Shown: piece after piece, positions 24,220 to 25,841 of the stretch
How the letters are laid out: the number at the start of each line of letters is the position of its first letter
How positions within the stretch are numbered: the stretch's first letter is position 1
DNA from: an uncultured Treponema sp.
GTDB taxonomy: Bacteria; Spirochaetota; Spirochaetia; Treponematales; Treponemataceae
Direction: 5' to 3'
Assembly (NCBI GenBank): GCA_937892225.1
Contig: CALAUH010000295.1
Location: 1-25,841, forward strand
Length of the DNA: 25,841 nucleotides
Translations under genes and position numbers: made by a program
The notes under the pieces: model-generated
Told to the model about the DNA's origin: nothing
Database searches by the model: none
What the model saw: the letters and a program-made list of their open reading frames with translations, nothing else

Positions 24220-25131
24220 ATGATTACTCTTAAATTTGGCGGCACATCTATGGCTAATGCCCGCCGCATCTTGGCTTCTTCTGAAATTATTATTAATCGT
24301 GCAAAAGAAGACCGTCTTTCTGTTATTGTAAGCGCTGTTGCTGGCGTTTCAAACAATCTTCAGGCTGCTATTGATTCAACTGTTTCTGGTATTTCTGGCA
24401 GCAATTATGTTACAGATTTACGTAATACTCACAACGAAATTTGTCTTGAACTTCAGTCTAAACTCCCAGGTTTTGATGCTGAAAAAGTAATGGCTAAACT
24501 TGAGCCTAATTTTATTGAATTAGAAAAACTCCTTGCCGGCTGTGTAAGCTTTGGCGAGTGTCCTGATACTGTTCATTGCCGTATTATGGGAATGGGCGAA
24601 CTTCTAAGTGCTCCTATTATGGAAGCAGTTTTACTTGCTAAAAAACAAAGTGTTATCTTCCTTGATTCTAGAAAATTTGTATTTACTACTGGAAATCAAA
24701 AAGAAGGGGAAGCTGATTATGCTCTTTGTAACGAAGCTTGTGCTCCTTTCCGCGATGGTGCAAGTCCTACTCAGACTAAGATTTTACTTTTCCCAGGTTT
24801 TGTTTGTACTTGGAAAGAAGGAACTGGCAGTAAACCTGTAATGGGTCTTTTAGGTCGTAACGGTTCTGATTTTAGTGCTGCAATCATTGGTGCTTCTTTA
24901 CGTTCTAAACGTGTAGAATTCTGGACTGATGTTGACGGTGTTTATACCGCAGACCCACGTAAAGTAAAAACAGCAAAAAAACTCGATTCCATTTCATATG
25001 CTGAGATGCTTGAGCTAGCCACTCTCGGCGCACAGGTTCTTCAAAACAGATCTGTAGAACTTGCTAAAAAATATCATGTAAAGATGGAAGTAGTTTCCAG
25101 TTTCGAAAAAAAACCAGGAACATTAGTTTAG
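24220..25131 (+). CDS. lysC: Aspartate kinase, catalytic domain only
   Basis: 303 residues covering just the amino-acid-kinase domain of aspartate kinase, which phosphorylates aspartate in the first step to lysine, threonine, methionine and diaminopimelate. KFGGTSMA (5-12) is the hallmark N-terminal motif; MGELLSAP, GRNGSDFSAA, FWTDVDGVYTADPR and LATLGAQVLQNRSVELAKKY follow in the expected order. Normal monofunctional enzymes continue into two ACT domains. Here the frame ends PGTLV-TAG and the ACT part is a separate downstream ORF in the same frame, 12 bases on. GRNGSD recalls the ThrA/LysC-III style rather than the GRGGSD of Firmicutes enzymes, while the final segment (NRSVELAKKY) looks like the latter. 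Arg codons are mostly CGN (11 of 13) and Lys AAA (21 of 23). GAGGA at 6-nt spacing supports the start. Confidence 0.93.
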   Translation: MITLKFGGTSMANARRILASSEIIINRAKEDRLSVIVSAVAGVSNNLQAAIDSTVSGISGSNYVTDLRNTHNEICLELQSKLPGFDAEKVMAKLEPNFIELEKLLAGCVSFGECPDTVHCRIMGMGELLSAPIMEAVLLAKKQSVIFLDSRKFVFTTGNQKEGEADYALCNEACAPFRDGASPTQTKILLFPGFVCTWKEGTGSKPVMGLLGRNGSDFSAAIIGASLRSKRVEFWTDVDGVYTADPRKVKTAKKLDSISYAEMLELATLGAQVLQNRSVELAKKYHVKMEVVSSFEKKPGTLV

Positions 25132-25135
25132 GAGG
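25131..25135 (+). promoter_or_regulatory. Shine-Dalgarno overlapping the lysC stop codon
   Basis: TAGGAGGA: the TAG stop (25129-25131) shares its G with GGAGG (25131-25135), which is 8 nt before the GTG at 25144. This decides GTG over the ATG at 25153 (17 nt away) as start of the ACT ORF. Confidence 0.75.
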
Positions 25136-25143
25136 ATGCTCAA

Positions 25144-25617
25144 GTGGAAAAAATGCTTATTACAGGAGTTGCCAGAGACGATCATGTTGCAAGATTGTCA
25201 GTTATAGGATTGGAGGATGTTCCCGGAGTTGCTTTCAAACTGTTCTCGTTACTTGGGCAGAATAATATTAATGTTGATATTATTCTTCAGTCATTTGGCA
25301 GAAATGGCACAAAGGACATCGTTTTCACAGTTAGCAAGGAAAATGGCCCAGTAGCTGTTGAGCTTCTTAAAGATTCATCACACCTTCAAGATGCAGAAAT
25401 CGTTTGTGACACAAACGTTGCAAAGGTTTCAGTAGTTGGTGCTGGTATGGAATCACACCCAGGCACAGCAACTGCAATGTTTGAAGCTCTTTATGAAAGA
25501 GACATCAACATCCGTATGATTTCAACATCAGAAATCAAGATTTCTGTTATCATTGATGCAGAATCAGCTGACAGAGCTGTATCAGCAGTTCACAACAAGT
25601 TCATCCCAAATGACTAA
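25144..25617 (+). CDS. Aspartate kinase regulatory (tandem ACT) subunit, separate ORF
   Basis: 157 residues containing only the two ACT domains of a LysC-type aspartate kinase. ACT1 starts at VARLSVIGLEDVPGVAFKLF with NINVDIILQSFGRNGTKDI, and ACT2 at AKVSVVGAGMESHPGTATAMF with DINIRMISTSEIKISVI. These regions bind lysine and/or threonine for feedback inhibition. In B. subtilis a similar beta subunit arises from an internal start inside lysC; here it is a non-overlapping ORF in the same frame, so the product must associate with the catalytic chain to regulate it. The sequence is very close to what I remember of clostridial LysC C-termini. Codon use differs from the upstream half: AAG 5 of 8 Lys, AGA 5 of 6 Arg, TCA 10 of 13 Ser, ATC 7 of 15 Ile. 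Confidence 0.9.
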   Translation: MEKMLITGVARDDHVARLSVIGLEDVPGVAFKLFSLLGQNNINVDIILQSFGRNGTKDIVFTVSKENGPVAVELLKDSSHLQDAEIVCDTNVAKVSVVGAGMESHPGTATAMFEALYERDINIRMISTSEIKISVIIDAESADRAVSAVHNKFIPND

Positions 25618-25628
25618 TTAAAACTATA

Positions 25629-25664
25629 AAAACAGACACCCTCAACAAATAGGGTGTCTGTTTT
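25629..25664 (+). terminator. Rho-independent terminator of the aspartate kinase locus
   Basis: A perfect 14-bp stem, AAAACAGACACCCT (25629-25642) with AGGGTGTCTGTTTT (25651-25664), with an 8-nt loop and running straight into a T tract. It lies 12 bp after the stop of the ACT ORF. Confidence 0.93.
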
Positions 25665-25800
25665 TATATCAAAAGTATTATTGCAGATATTTTTGGTATT
25701 GCAACAACTTTTTAATAAAGGGTAAATAATATTTAAATTTTTATTGGATTATATTTACTTTTCTGTATTGTTGTTTTATATTACTATTGAGGTGATAAAT

Positions 25801-25841
25801 ATGAATATTTTGAAATGCTCATTAAAAGTTTTGTTGGGTGT
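25801..25841 (+). CDS. Start of a gene cut by the window edge
   Basis: ATG at 25801 opens a frame of 13 codons to the edge (MNILKCSLKVLLG), preceded by a strong GAGGTGAT (25789-25796) at good spacing. The basic-then-hydrophobic start would fit a signal or membrane segment. Function cannot be told. The 136 bases between it and the terminator are AT-rich and hold nothing else I can support. Confidence 0.6.
   Translation, partial: MNILKCSLKVLLG

Noticed and set aside
25129..25131. Pyrrolysine or suppressed TAG giving a fused aspartate kinase
   Set aside because: The overlapping GGAGG with 8-nt spacing to a GTG explains the arrangement, and nothing in the window suggests amber recoding.

Overview
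The window looks like a chromosomal segment of a Treponema-type spirochaete. It is very AT-rich, packed with lipoproteins and envelope proteins, and has a cyclase / FecR-domain / outer-membrane-barrel operon which, from memory and unchecked, resembles T. pallidum TP0485-TP0483. No rRNA, tRNA, IS element, phage gene or CRISPR array was found. Species cannot be named from the sequence alone.

Layout. 1-530 (minus): a small lipoprotein resembling the lipoprotein partner of radical-SAM/lipoprotein systems; any partner gene would lie off the left edge. 570-5329 (minus): a sufCBDS operon for Fe-S cluster assembly. All of its gene junctions hold short-period (7- or 9-bp) repeat elements, and two heptamer-repeat blocks sit in frame inside sufD. 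5469-9866 (plus): a very large clostripain-family (C11) lipoprotein, a small lipoprotein, and a DEDDh exonuclease with its own, probably leaderless, promoter. 9997-18703 (plus): a tightly packed apparent operon of a membrane class III adenylate cyclase, a FecR-domain protein with many Ig/FN3-like repeats, an outer-membrane-barrel protein and a beta-helix lipoprotein; the first three genes overlap. 18933-21557 (plus): a second beta-helix lipoprotein. 21603-22544: a cysteine-synthase-family enzyme, convergent with a MATE exporter (22541-23911, minus). 24056-25664 (plus): an aspartate kinase locus with a strong promoter, a structured leader, two ORFs and a perfect terminator. The right edge holds the first 13 codons of another gene.

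Most notable observations: (i) aspartate kinase is divided by one in-frame TAG into a catalytic-only ORF and an ACT-only ORF. The TAG overlaps an excellent Shine-Dalgarno sequence for the second ORF, and codon use differs sharply between the halves. (ii) The 5' leader of this locus starts a few bases before a perfect 10-bp closing stem, encloses two further hairpins, and has a loop complementary to the ribosome-binding site; it matches no riboswitch class I can recognise. (iii) Heptamer- and nonamer-period repeats pervade the suf operon and supply coding residues and stop codons. (iv) Several transcription-unit-leading genes lack a Shine-Dalgarno and have a -10 box 6-9 nt before the ATG, suggesting leaderless mRNAs.
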